64,000 bases of DNA from Hymenobacter guriensis. Lineage in GTDB: Bacteria > Bacteroidota > Bacteroidia > Cytophagales > Hymenobacteraceae. The notes under the pieces are model-generated. The model was not told the DNA's origin. It worked only from the letters and a program-made list of their open reading frames with translations, and searched no databases. The stretch is taken from positions 1-64,000 of the forward strand of contig NZ_JADWYK010000018.1 of assembly GCF_015773195.1 (NCBI RefSeq). The letters run 5' to 3'. Position numbers and translations under genes: made by a program. Shown piece by piece: positions 1 to 7,451 of the stretch. The stretch's first letter is position 1. Every line of letters starts with the position of its first letter.

Positions 1-176
1 CCGTGGAGTACTTGTCCCATAACTGAGTGCGAAAGTCCTGCCCGGAAAATACACCATCACGCCCTGGGACTATACACTTAATATATTCTCACCAGAAAAC
101 GGTTTTACGCCCGAACTCTTCTTTCCGGGAAAAGACGCCGGGCGAAGAGTCCGCAGCTTTTCTCCCATCAATAAAG
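1..176. other. Left edge, no gene assigned
   Basis: This stretch lies beyond the 3' end of lysA. Plus-strand frames close quickly with stops. A minus-strand ATG near position 57 stays open to the window edge for only 19 codons, which is too little to call a gene. Confidence 0.3.
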
Positions 177-1319
177 CTACCGATACTCCGCCCCGGCCTT
201 TTCGCGCAGGTTGTAGCCCGACGACATAACCTCCCCATAGGCCCCGGCCGAACGAATGGCCAGCAGGTCGCCGCGGCGGGTTTCGGGCAGCAGCACTTGG
301 CGCCCAAAGGTGTCCGACGACTCGCAGATAGGGCCCACTACGTCGTAGTCCTGGGCGGGAAGCTGGCTGGTGAGGTTCTGGATGGCGTGGTAGGAGCCGT
401 AGAGAGCCGGACGAATCAGCTCCGTCATGCCCGCGTCGAGGATGGCAAAGCGGCGCTGCTGGCTATGCTTCACATATAGCACCCGGCTTACCAGGGAACC
501 ACACTGCGCCACGATGGAGCGGCCCAGCTCCACGTGCACCTGCTGGTTCGGGCGCCGCTGCAAGTGCTGCTCAAACGTGCGGAAATACTGCTCGAAGTCG
601 GGCACCGCGTGCTGGTCGGGCTGGTGGTAGTCGATGCCCAGGCCCCCGCCCAGGTTCAGGTGCGGCAGGTGGTGGCCCCGGTCTTCAAGCCAGGTTTGCA
701 GCTCGTTGAGCTTTTGGCTAAGCTTCTCAAACACCGTGAGGTTGGTAATCTGGGAGCCCACGTGCGTGTGCAGGCCCACCAACTCCAGGTTCGATAGATT
801 TTCCAGCTGCTCAATCACGCCGCCCAGGTCCGAGAGGCTGATGCCGAACTTGTTGGCGTCGAGGCCGGTGGTGATGTGCGGGTGCGTGTAGGCGTCCACG
901 TTGGGGTTCACGCGCAACGCCACGCGGGTGCGGCGGTTCTGCGCTCCGGCCAGCTCGTTCAGCACCGTCAGTTCCTCCACCGACTCAGCGTTGAAGCACC
1001 AGATATCTGCCGCCAGCGCCAAGTTGATTTCTGCGTCGCTCTTGCCTACACCGGCAAACACCACGTGGTCGGGGGCGAAGCCGGCGTCGAGGGCACGCTG
1101 CACTTCGCCCCCGCTCACGCAGTCGGCGCCCAGGCTGTGTTGGCGGATAAGGTCCAGGATGGGAGCGTTGGCATTGGCTTTCAGGGCATAATGCACCTGG
1201 AAGCCGCGGGGTCGGGCTGCCTGCTGCAAAGCCGTGAGCGTGCGGTCCAGCAGCGCCAGATCGTAGAAGTAAAAGGGCGTGGGGCGGTCCAGCAGATCCG
1301 CCGGTAAACGAAACGACAT
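177..1319 (-). CDS. lysA: Diaminopimelate decarboxylase
   Basis: PLP enzyme that decarboxylates meso-diaminopimelate to L-lysine, the last step of the DAP pathway, in the cytoplasm. The 380 residues are close to the usual 400 or so of the family. Visible family-IV decarboxylase marks are the PLP lysine in HYALKANAN (Lys47), the HTHVGSQ segment, the glycine-rich GGGLGIDY phosphate loop and the C-terminal CESSDTFG motif that completes the active site across the dimer. It lies 51 bp downstream of lysC on the same strand with no terminator between, so the two probably form one lysine operon controlled from the leader upstream of lysC. Confidence 0.95.
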   Translation of the reverse strand: MSFRLPADLLDRPTPFYFYDLALLDRTLTALQQAARPRGFQVHYALKANANAPILDLIRQHSLGADCVSGGEVQRALDAGFAPDHVVFAGVGKSDAEINLALAADIWCFNAESVEELTVLNELAGAQNRRTRVALRVNPNVDAYTHPHITTGLDANKFGISLSDLGGVIEQLENLSNLELVGLHTHVGSQITNLTVFEKLSQKLNELQTWLEDRGHHLPHLNLGGGLGIDYHQPDQHAVPDFEQYFRTFEQHLQRRPNQQVHVELGRSIVAQCGSLVSRVLYVKHSQQRRFAILDAGMTELIRPALYGSYHAIQNLTSQLPAQDYDVVGPICESSDTFGRQVLLPETRRGDLLAIRSAGAYGEVMSSGYNLREKAGAEYR

Positions 1320-1370
1320 GTAGCAGAGAGTGCAAAGCGAATAAAAAAGAGAAGCCGCAGCAGCTAAGCG

Positions 1371-2708
1371 CTACACTGCTTCGGCTTTGCGGCGGAACAG
1401 GCCTTCGTTGAGAGAGCGGAGGGCACGGGTTTTATCAGGGGTGTTGATGAGCACGCTGATGTTGTTGGGCGAACCGCCGTAGCTGATCATGCGCAGCGGA
1501 ATGTTCTGCAGGGCGTTGAACACCTGCCGGGCCGAACCGTGGTTTTCCTGAATCAGGTTGCCGACCAGACAAATAATGGTCTGCTGCTCGTCTACTTCCA
1601 CTGTGCCGAAACTGCACAGCTCCTCCAGGATTTCGGGCAGGTGGGTAGCATCGTCGATGGTGAGGGACACGGCCACTTCCGAGGTCGTAATCATGTCGAT
1701 GGGGGTGCGGTACCGCTCAAATACTTCGAACAAGCGGCGCAGGAAGCCGTGGGCCAGCAGCATGCGGCTGCTGCGCACCTTGATGGCTACCAGCCCGTCC
1801 TTAGCCGCCACGGCCTTGATGGCTTCGTCGCCAGTTTGGGCGGATATGAGTGTGCCGGGCGCCTCGGGCTGCATGGTGTTGAGTAGGCGCACCGGAATGC
1901 CGTACTGGCGAGCCGGCAGCACCGAGCTGGGGTGCAGAATCTTCGCCCCGAAGTAGGCCAGCTCGGCCGCCTCGTCAAACGACAGCTCCCGGATGGGGTA
2001 GGTGTCTTCCACCACGCGTGGGTCGTTGTTGTGCAGCCCGTCGATGTCGGTCCAGATCTGAATTTCCTCTACCCGGGCTGCCGCCCCAATCAGCGAGGCC
2101 GAGTAGTCGGAGCCCCCGCGCTTGAGGTTGTCGATGAGGCCCTGGGCGTTGCGGCAGATGTAGCCTTGGGTGATGAACAGGGTCTGGCCATCGTGCCGGG
2201 CCAGCAGCTCCTGCAGGTGCTGCTCGATGTATGCGCCATCGGGCTCTTCGTCCTTGTCGAGGCGCATGAAGTCAAGGGCGGGCAGCAACACGGCCGGGCG
2301 GCCCAGCACGTCGGTCACGTAGCGGTGGAAAAGCTGGGTGCTCAGCAGCTCGCCCTGGGCCAGAATCAGCCGCTCGCCCACGGGCGTGAGCGGGTTGCGC
2401 ATCAAGTCGAAAATGGCCCGAAAGCAGGCATCCAGCTGGCCGATGGCGGCTGTGGCTACTTCGGCCTGAGGCAGCAGCTCGCGGGCCGTCATGAGGTAGT
2501 GCTGGCGCAGAATCTCGGTCTGAGCCGTGGCGGCCGCTATTTCGCCGTCGTAGAGCAGGCGCGCTATCGTTACCAGGGCGTTGGTGGTGCCCGACATGGC
2601 CGACAGCACCACGATGCGGGGCTCTTCGGGGGCGTGAATCAACTCGGCTACGGTGCGCATGCGCTCGGCCGTGCCTACCGACGTGCCGCCAAACTTGAGA
2701 ACTTTCAT
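1371..2708 (-). CDS. lysC: Aspartate kinase (monofunctional)
   Basis: Phosphorylates L-aspartate, the first step to lysine, threonine and methionine. The 445 residues start with the kinase motif KFGGTSVG (residues 5-12). An amino-acid-kinase domain fills about residues 1-290 and includes the SGRGGSDYSA-like stretch, here KRGGSDYSASLIG. Two C-terminal ACT-type regions (about 300-440) would bind an effector amino acid. No homoserine dehydrogenase domain follows, so it is not a ThrA fusion. The neighbour lysA suggests a lysine-dedicated enzyme. The ATG lies 42 nt after a strong hairpin plus T-run, which would place the gene under leader control. Confidence 0.94.
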   Translation of the reverse strand: MKVLKFGGTSVGTAERMRTVAELIHAPEEPRIVVLSAMSGTTNALVTIARLLYDGEIAAATAQTEILRQHYLMTARELLPQAEVATAAIGQLDACFRAIFDLMRNPLTPVGERLILAQGELLSTQLFHRYVTDVLGRPAVLLPALDFMRLDKDEEPDGAYIEQHLQELLARHDGQTLFITQGYICRNAQGLIDNLKRGGSDYSASLIGAAARVEEIQIWTDIDGLHNNDPRVVEDTYPIRELSFDEAAELAYFGAKILHPSSVLPARQYGIPVRLLNTMQPEAPGTLISAQTGDEAIKAVAAKDGLVAIKVRSSRMLLAHGFLRRLFEVFERYRTPIDMITTSEVAVSLTIDDATHLPEILEELCSFGTVEVDEQQTIICLVGNLIQENHGSARQVFNALQNIPLRMISYGGSPNNISVLINTPDKTRALRSLNEGLFRRKAEAV

Positions 2709-2753
2709 GGGAACAGAGAGGTGATATGGGTTGCGAAAGAAAAGACCAGAAAA

Positions 2754-2783
2754 AAGCGCCGACCCTTGGGAGGACCGGCGCTT
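2754..2783 (-). terminator. Intrinsic terminator or attenuator in the lysC leader
   Basis: On the minus strand the stem AAGCGCCG pairs with CGGCGCTT (extendable by wobble pairs) around a small loop and is followed at once by six T. It lies between the lysine-rich leader ORF and the lysC start, where a transcription attenuator is expected. It could also simply end a short upstream transcript. Confidence 0.7.
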
Positions 2784-2809
2784 GGAGGTTCAGATTCGGG
2801 CAAGACGAA

Positions 2810-2887
2810 CTAGTGCGACGGTCGGGTCGGGTTACATTTCTTCGATTTCTTGACCATCAGGCCGCCGCTCCGCTTGTCGCACACCAT
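2810..2887 (-). CDS. Candidate lysine-rich leader peptide
   Basis: A 25-codon ORF from ATG (2885-2887) to TAG (2810-2812). Its second half contains MVKKSKKCNPTRPSH, with four lysine codons in five positions, plus one earlier lysine. It ends 27 nt before the terminator hairpin ahead of lysC, and the hairpin ends 45 nt before the lysC ATG. A shorter version could start at the internal ATG (2855-2857). The arrangement of short ORF rich in the end product, terminator and biosynthetic gene is the classical layout of amino-acid attenuators. Translation and regulation are inferred; a stand-alone small protein cannot be excluded. Confidence 0.5.
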   Translation of the reverse strand: MVCDKRSGGLMVKKSKKCNPTRPSH

Positions 2888-2987
2888 CACCTGCTTCGCC
2901 GAAACCAGCGAAGTAGCAGAAGAAAGGTAGGTGAAAGCTGAGAACATAAGTGGTGCTGAGCGGGGCCGTTAGCTGCCCTTGTGGCTG

Positions 2988-3017
2988 CAAGTATACGGCA
3001 GGAAGTGAGAATCCAAA
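2988..3017 (-). promoter_or_regulatory. Predicted promoter of the lysC-lysA leader transcript
   Basis: Minus-strand TTTG, an 18-bp spacer and TATACTTG match the Bacteroidota pattern TTTG-N17-23-TAnnTTTG with one mismatch in the -7 box. Transcription would begin near 2981, giving a leader of about 270 nt that contains the short lysine-rich ORF and the hairpin. Confidence 0.5.
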
Positions 3018-3076
3018 AAATCTTTTTTGCGGACAGTTTACGATTTCTACGCCACGAGGTGACCCGGTATGTCGTC

Positions 3077-3742
3077 TCAGAATGAGGTATTGCTGATAGC
3101 CTCAATCAGCCAGCGGTTGTTGGCAGCCCGCACCAGGCTCACGTCCAGGGCCTCCTGCCAGTTCTCGTCGCCTTGGTTGTGGTGGGGGCCACGCGCCTTT
3201 ACCAGCGCGTGGTTTTTGTCGTGAAAAGTAGTAGCAAAGGTGCCGGCCCGCAGCTCAGTCAGCTTGGTATCGGCTTCCTGGGAATAGGTCAGAAAGTCGA
3301 AGTCAAAGCCCGGGGGCGGGCCGTCGTTTTGCGGGTGCGCCCGCAGCGAATCATTCTGCTGGCGGAAGTAGGTGCGCCATTTCTGCAGGTAGGAATCGGC
3401 GAAAAAACCGCTGGCTTTCAGGGCCGTGAGCCACTGTTCGGTGCCGGGAAAATTCACCGCGTAGAATTTCGTGGTATCCTGCCCATCCGCGTTGAGAATG
3501 AAGTCCCCCGGCAGCTTTTCCATAGTAGCGGCATACCAGCCGATAAAGCGGCGCACCGTCTGCTCAGCGGCCTGGTCAGCCGGGGCTGGTGCCTGCGGCA
3601 AAGCCGGCGCAGGAGAAGCAACAATTGAATCGGCCGGAGCAGCAGGGGCCTGGGTGGCTGGCTGCTGATTGGTACCGCAGCTTGGCAAAAGCAGTAGGAA
3701 AATGGCTGCGCAAACAGCGCGCAGAGGGTCAGAAAGCGTCAT
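3077..3742 (-). CDS. Hypothetical lipoprotein
   Basis: The 221-residue product begins with a lipoprotein signal (LLLLPSC, cysteine near residue 22), then a Pro/Ala-rich linker to about residue 55. A globular domain follows that contains VRRFIGWYAATMEKL and ends with NRWLIEAISNTSF. The FxxWY start and the solvent-exposed terminal strand resemble DUF3828-type periplasmic proteins, but I cannot fix the family. It starts 27 bp after the stop of the upstream gene at 3770-4282, so the two are probably co-transcribed. It is expected in the outer or inner membrane facing the periplasm. Confidence 0.75.
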   Translation of the reverse strand: MTLSDPLRAVCAAIFLLLLPSCGTNQQPATQAPAAPADSIVASPAPALPQAPAPADQAAEQTVRRFIGWYAATMEKLPGDFILNADGQDTTKFYAVNFPGTEQWLTALKASGFFADSYLQKWRTYFRQQNDSLRAHPQNDGPPPGFDFDFLTYSQEADTKLTELRAGTFATTFHDKNHALVKARGPHHNQGDENWQEALDVSLVRAANNRWLIEAISNTSF

Positions 3743-3769
3743 AAATACACGGCTGATAAACGGCTCAGC

Positions 3770-4282
3770 TTACGGCAGCACGCGCTTCTGCACCCAGGCC
3801 TGGAGGGTGCCGTTGGCCTGTTCCTGCAGCAGCTCGTCGAGGACTTTGTTCTTTTGGGCAGGGTTGGCCTGGTACATTTTTAGCACGGGTGTCAGGCCGG
3901 CCAAGTTTAGGGTAAGGGCATCTTTTTCGCCCGGGTGCTGCAATTGGTAGCGCGCCCAGCCGGCCAGAAACAGCATCATGTAGTTGGGTTCCTGGCGGCT
4001 TAGCTCCGTCACGAAGGTTTGCAGCTTCACCTTCACCGCGGGCGAGCCGCTCACCCATTGCAGCAGAAAACGGTTGACGGCCCGGCGCATGTCTGGCTCT
4101 TGGTCTAGCGGGGTTGCTTCTAGCCAGTTGGCCGCCTCAATTACCTGCGGGGCGTAGCTGGCGTAATCTTCGGCGTCGCGGAAGGAGTAGCCCATTGGAG
4201 GCTGGTAGGCGGGCGCCTGGCCCAGCGCGGCCGGAACTGCCGCCAGCAAAGCCAGGGCAAGCAGATAGGTAGCTTTCTTCAT
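3770..4282 (-). CDS. Secreted hypothetical protein
   Basis: A 170-residue protein with a clear Sec signal peptide (MKKATYLLALALLAAVPAALGQA) cleaved near residue 21. The start at 4282 is preferred over an upstream in-frame codon because it places the basic MKK at the signal N-terminus. The mature part is helical, with no motif I recognise. A TACCTTTG box at 4317-4324 could drive it with a leader of about 28 nt. First gene of a probable pair with the lipoprotein at 3077-3742. Confidence 0.75.
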   Translation of the reverse strand: MKKATYLLALALLAAVPAALGQAPAYQPPMGYSFRDAEDYASYAPQVIEAANWLEATPLDQEPDMRRAVNRFLLQWVSGSPAVKVKLQTFVTELSRQEPNYMMLFLAGWARYQLQHPGEKDALTLNLAGLTPVLKMYQANPAQKNKVLDELLQEQANGTLQAWVQKRVLP

Positions 4283-4316
4283 AACGAGTGAAAAGAGATA
4301 GTATGGTAAAGGCAAT

Positions 4317-4324
4317 CAAAGGTA
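4317..4324 (-). promoter_or_regulatory. TACCTTTG -7 box
   Basis: Exact match to the Bacteroidota -7 consensus TAnnTTTG on the minus strand, upstream of the secreted protein at 3770-4282. No clear TTTG at -33 was seen. Confidence 0.4.
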
Positions 4325-4363
4325 CCTGGAAAGAATGGTATATACTTTTTCGCGGAAAATCAG

Positions 4364-4759
4364 CTATTTGATTACTACCGTATCGGTTATTGTTGTAATT
4401 CTTTTACTGCAATAGCAAAAGTTCAATCTGCGCACAACTGGGTTTATTTTGCTATGAATATCGGCAGGCTTTATAGTAGCCTTTATATACATAGTTGGGT
4501 CCATTGTGATATAGTCGAATGCAATAAATGTTCTTTTAGGAGCAAGATAAATAATGCCGTCTGCAGTTGTTGTGTCACTGGGCTGCTGAGTATTTTCTTG
4601 CTCAAACGTAGCTACTATACCGGAAACAGGTCGGCCAGCTTGGTCAATAACAATGGCTTTATATTCGGGAGTTATATAAATATGGACCATTCGTGGATAT
4701 ATAATACAGCCAGGCAAGATTAGGGCTATAATAAAGAGGAAAACGAAAAAAGATTTCAT
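4364..4759 (-). CDS. Small AT-rich lipoprotein with carboxypeptidase-regulatory-like fold
   Basis: A 131-residue protein with the lipoprotein signal MKSFFVFLFIIALILPGC (cysteine 18). The segment AIVIDQAGRPVSGIVATF, followed by TTADGIIYL, is the usual start of a carboxypeptidase-regulatory-like beta sandwich. The ending CYCSKRITTITDTVVIK carries paired cysteines. Its base composition is much more AT-rich than its neighbours, suggesting recent acquisition or weak codon selection. Role unknown. Confidence 0.65.
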   Translation of the reverse strand: MKSFFVFLFIIALILPGCIIYPRMVHIYITPEYKAIVIDQAGRPVSGIVATFEQENTQQPSDTTTADGIIYLAPKRTFIAFDYITMDPTMYIKATIKPADIHSKINPVVRRLNFCYCSKRITTITDTVVIK

Positions 4760-4804
4760 GTGGAGAAAGTTTATGGTGCTTGAATTATAAAGATTACAGT
4801 TGAA

Positions 4805-5614
4805 CTAAAATGAATAATACTCTCGCAGCTCAAACCCTTCTGCCTGCTGGCGCGCCGCCAGTTCCCGGAGCAGATAGTACTTGTGGAAATGCCCCACCAG
4901 CACTACAATACGTTGTGCCCGGTGCTGGCGGATGTGGGTGAGAATATGAGCGGCCATAGCCTGGTTGCGTGTGTCCCAGAAGTCGGCATTCAGCTGGTAG
5001 AAGGCGTGGTACTCGGCCAGCTCGGGACGGGCCTGCACCACGGCGTTTAATTCCTGGTACTGCATGTGCTGCCGCCGCGCTATCAGCGCGTACACGGCGG
5101 GCTGGTTGATGGCGTAGGGCGTGCGGGCGGAGGTGCGGTTGGCCGAGTCGGTGAGCTGGTAGTACCGGTCGAGGATGGTGCCCTGCGCCGGGGTAAGGCG
5201 GCGCTGCTTGTAGAGGCCGTCGAGCAAGGCCAGCACTTCGCCGGGCTTGGTGAGCAGGCCGTGCTGGCGGTGAAAATCATTGCGGCCTTCGTAGTCGAAG
5301 GGGCGCATGGGCACGGGGTGCTGCTGGCGGTACAAGGCCACACCCAGGGCTTCGTTTTCGCGGGAAGGGCGCCGGAGCTCAAAGTCCGCAGTGAAAAACG
5401 AGCTGTCCAGCTCCACCAGGATTAAATCGGGCTGCACGCGCTGCAGAATGCGGGCGACGGAATCGGGGGTGAAGCGGCGGGTGGCTTTGTGCACCGTGCC
5501 CACGATGACGACCTGGATGCGCGGTGCGGCCGGACCGACGCTTTCAGGGGTTTGCGCCGCCACCCTTCCGCCCGAAAGCAAGCCAATCAGTAGCCACAGC
5601 CATAGGTTCTTCAT
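4805..5614 (-). CDS. Secreted TraB/ChaN-like protein
   Basis: A 269-residue protein starting MKNLWLWLLIGLLSGGRVAAQ, a signal peptide; the longer upstream reading frame was rejected for that reason. The core IQVVIVGTVHKATRRF and LILVELDSSFF resemble the start of TraB/PrgY and related proteins, in which a GTxH segment and an ExD segment are conserved. Near the C-terminus, IVVLVGHFHKYYLLREL gives a second histidine-containing motif. Probable periplasmic hydrolase-like or signal-degrading protein; the exact substrate is unknown. Confidence 0.6.
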   Translation of the reverse strand: MKNLWLWLLIGLLSGGRVAAQTPESVGPAAPRIQVVIVGTVHKATRRFTPDSVARILQRVQPDLILVELDSSFFTADFELRRPSRENEALGVALYRQQHPVPMRPFDYEGRNDFHRQHGLLTKPGEVLALLDGLYKQRRLTPAQGTILDRYYQLTDSANRTSARTPYAINQPAVYALIARRQHMQYQELNAVVQARPELAEYHAFYQLNADFWDTRNQAMAAHILTHIRQHRAQRIVVLVGHFHKYYLLRELAARQQAEGFELREYYSF

Positions 5615-5790
5615 AGAGAATAAGGAGGAAGCTACAAGAAACGCACATTCGGCGCCCCGGCCAAACGGCGGGGCTACGGCAGCCGTCAATGCCGGTAAAA
5701 AAAGTCGTAAGTCAGTGTACTTCAGCGCCGACCCTGGTGCAGCGTGTGCCCGAAAACAGCATATTTGCCGGGAACGATACCTCCGCTGCT

Positions 5791-6495
5791 ATGGACATTG
5801 CCTACTCCCTCGTCGACAACAAGCTAACCGCCGGCCACGACCGGCGGGCGCAGGTGCATATCACCGGCACCGCTACCATTGAAGATCTGGCTGCCGACAT
5901 CGTGCGGCCCGGCTCCACCATCACCAGGGCTGAGTTTCTGGCCATGTACGAGGAGCTGAAGACGGCCGTCATCCGGCGGGCCCAGCGCGGCGAAAACGTG
6001 GTAACCGACCTGTTCGTGGTGCGCCCCAGCCTCACCGGTTCCTGGCCCGCTGCCCAGGATGCATTCGACCCGGAGCGCCACCAGGGCCGCCTGCGTTTGT
6101 CGGCCGGCACCGCCCTGCGCCGGGCCGAAACCGAGCTGCGCTTCGTGCAGGTGCGGGCCGTGAGCCAGAGCGCGCCGCGCCCCGAACAGGTGGAGGACCT
6201 GCTCACCGAGGCCATCAACACCACCTTGCGGCCCGGCGCTACGGCCCGGCTGCGCGGCGCCAACCTCAAGCACAACCCCACCGACCCCACCCAAGGCGTG
6301 TTTCTGGTGCCCGCCACCGGCAACGGTAACCCCGTCCGCCTGGAGCGCATCCTGAAGAATACGCCCTCCGAGCAGCTATTTCTGGTGCCACCCACGCTCC
6401 CGGCTGGCACTTACCGGCTGGAGGTACGTATCAAACCCCGTAATAGCAGTCATCTGCGCACGGGGACTCTGGGAGCAGTGCTTACCGTTGCGTGA
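5791..6495 (+). CDS. HU-like DNA-binding protein with C-terminal Ig-like (DUF4469-type) domain
   Basis: A 234-residue protein. The N-terminal 120 residues (MDIAYSLVDNKLT, then TGTATIEDLAADIVRPGSTITRAEFLAMYEEL) match the HU-like family found in many Bacteroidota, in which a histone-like fold binds or bends DNA. The second half (about residues 125-234, with LRGANLKHNP and LPAGTYRLEVR) looks like the DUF4469 beta-sandwich. The ATG at 5791 fits the family N-terminus; an earlier in-frame ATG at 5689 would lie upstream of a CATATTTG promoter-like box (5759-5766). A repeat array with palindromic half-sites begins only 25 bp after the stop. Confidence 0.75.
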   Translation: MDIAYSLVDNKLTAGHDRRAQVHITGTATIEDLAADIVRPGSTITRAEFLAMYEELKTAVIRRAQRGENVVTDLFVVRPSLTGSWPAAQDAFDPERHQGRLRLSAGTALRRAETELRFVQVRAVSQSAPRPEQVEDLLTEAINTTLRPGATARLRGANLKHNPTDPTQGVFLVPATGNGNPVRLERILKNTPSEQLFLVPPTLPAGTYRLEVRIKPRNSSHLRTGTLGAVLTVA

Positions 6496-6520
6496 GCCGT
6501 AGTGTTGCTTCGCATAGCAA

Positions 6521-6630
6521 ATGTTTGCTGGAGACATGTAGAATGTCTTTGGCAGACATGTCACATGTCTCCAGCAGGCATAGAGAATGTCTCTGTTAGA
6601 CATACTGTATGTCTCCAGCAGACATACAGC
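6521..6630. repeat. 22-bp tandem repeat array with alternating 11-bp half-sites
   Basis: Five units of exactly 22 bp. The consensus is ATGTCT, 5 bp, AGACAT, 5 bp, so that ATGTCT and its reverse complement alternate every 11 bp. Half-sites begin at 6521, 6532, 6543, 6554, 6565, 6576, 6587, 6598, 6609 and 6620; only the first (ATGTTT) and sixth (AGGCAT) differ by one base. The spacers vary. It is intergenic, between the HU-like gene and a convergent minus-strand gene. Confidence 0.9.
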
Positions 6631-6702
6631 ATGATACGGCTTTACAGGATATGCGGAGACAGGTTAAGGGGCGAACGAAAACGGGCAGTGAAGCCTTGTT
6701 CG

Positions 6703-7350
6703 CTACTGTGCGGCGGAAACGCGCGCTAGCGGGAGCTTGGGGTCTGCTGCTGCGGCTTCGCTTAGAAGCTTATACAGCTTGTAAATGTGTGTCTTACGAT
6801 TCTGCTGGTAGTAGATGTTGTACTTCTTCTTCTTGGAGAATCTATAAAATTTAGCAAGTGAGAAATAATCAAAATATTGGTCTGTTGTGTCTTTCTGGGT
6901 GATAATGCTAAATGAGGCATGGTTACCGTGATTTCGAAAGACTCTGCTTGCCTTGCCCTCGTTCATTATGTGAAAGCGCTTAATTTCCTCTGCCTGTATT
7001 TCGCTACGGAAACGGTCGAAATACTTCCAGAAAACGGCTTTAACTTCCTGGGCTTCACCGAGCGTACAGTTGTCAAGATAGCGGCGGTAGCTGTGGCCGG
7101 ATTTCTTCCAGAACAGATAGGTAGGAATGAAAAGGCCTTTGGTGTCACACGGCGAACCAGCCCGGCAGCCCACGCAATAGTCCTCGTACACGCAGAAGGT
7201 ATCTACTCCCGCGCTGCGCAGCTCCTGACTCAAAGAGTCAGTCTGCAGCTCCAGCTTGCTCTTCTGGCGTTGCGCTGAAACGCTTAGCGGCAGCAGCCAC
7301 AAAAGCCCCAATACGACGCTGTATAAGCGGATTTGGTAGCGTATTCTCAT
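6703..7350 (-). CDS. Secreted hypothetical protein
   Basis: A 215-residue protein with signal peptide (YSVVLGLLWLLPLSVSAQ). The mature part is rich in aromatic and basic residues (KFYRFSKKKKYNIYYQQNRK near residue 180). Four cysteines lie close together in CVYEDYCVGCRAGSPC (residues about 52-67). The cysteines could form disulfides in the periplasm or bind metal. Family not recognised. It is more AT-rich than its neighbours. Confidence 0.65.
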   Translation of the reverse strand: MRIRYQIRLYSVVLGLLWLLPLSVSAQRQKSKLELQTDSLSQELRSAGVDTFCVYEDYCVGCRAGSPCDTKGLFIPTYLFWKKSGHSYRRYLDNCTLGEAQEVKAVFWKYFDRFRSEIQAEEIKRFHIMNEGKASRVFRNHGNHASFSIITQKDTTDQYFDYFSLAKFYRFSKKKKYNIYYQQNRKTHIYKLYKLLSEAAAADPKLPLARVSAAQ

Positions 7351-7386
7351 ATATCAAAGAATAGAGCTGTTTAGAAAGCCCTTAGA

Positions 7387-7429
7387 CCGTCATGCTTCAT
7401 CTGGCGTCCGCGTAGTCGAAGCATGACGG
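7387..7429. repeat. Short REP-like inverted repeat
   Basis: Perfect 12-bp arms CCGTCATGCTTC and GAAGCATGACGG around a 19-bp centre. The outer bases resemble those of the larger inverted repeats at 8874-8966, 25494-25586 and 44368-44482. It sits between two minus-strand genes, so it could also act as a terminator stem. Confidence 0.65.
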
Positions 7430-7451
7430 GCTGAACAAATGCCCGGTTTCC

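Noticed and set aside
1932-2813. Long plus-strand ORF opposite lysC
   Set aside because: It is antisense to a strongly conserved gene and its product is an artefact of high-GC codon use; no motif or start signal.
2709-3076. Lysine riboswitch before lysC
   Set aside because: I cannot find the L-box pattern of paired helices; the lysine-rich ORF and terminator give a better account.
6521-6630. CRISPR array
   Set aside because: Units repeat every 22 bp with no unique 30-bp spacers and no cas genes; half-site phase fits a binding array better.
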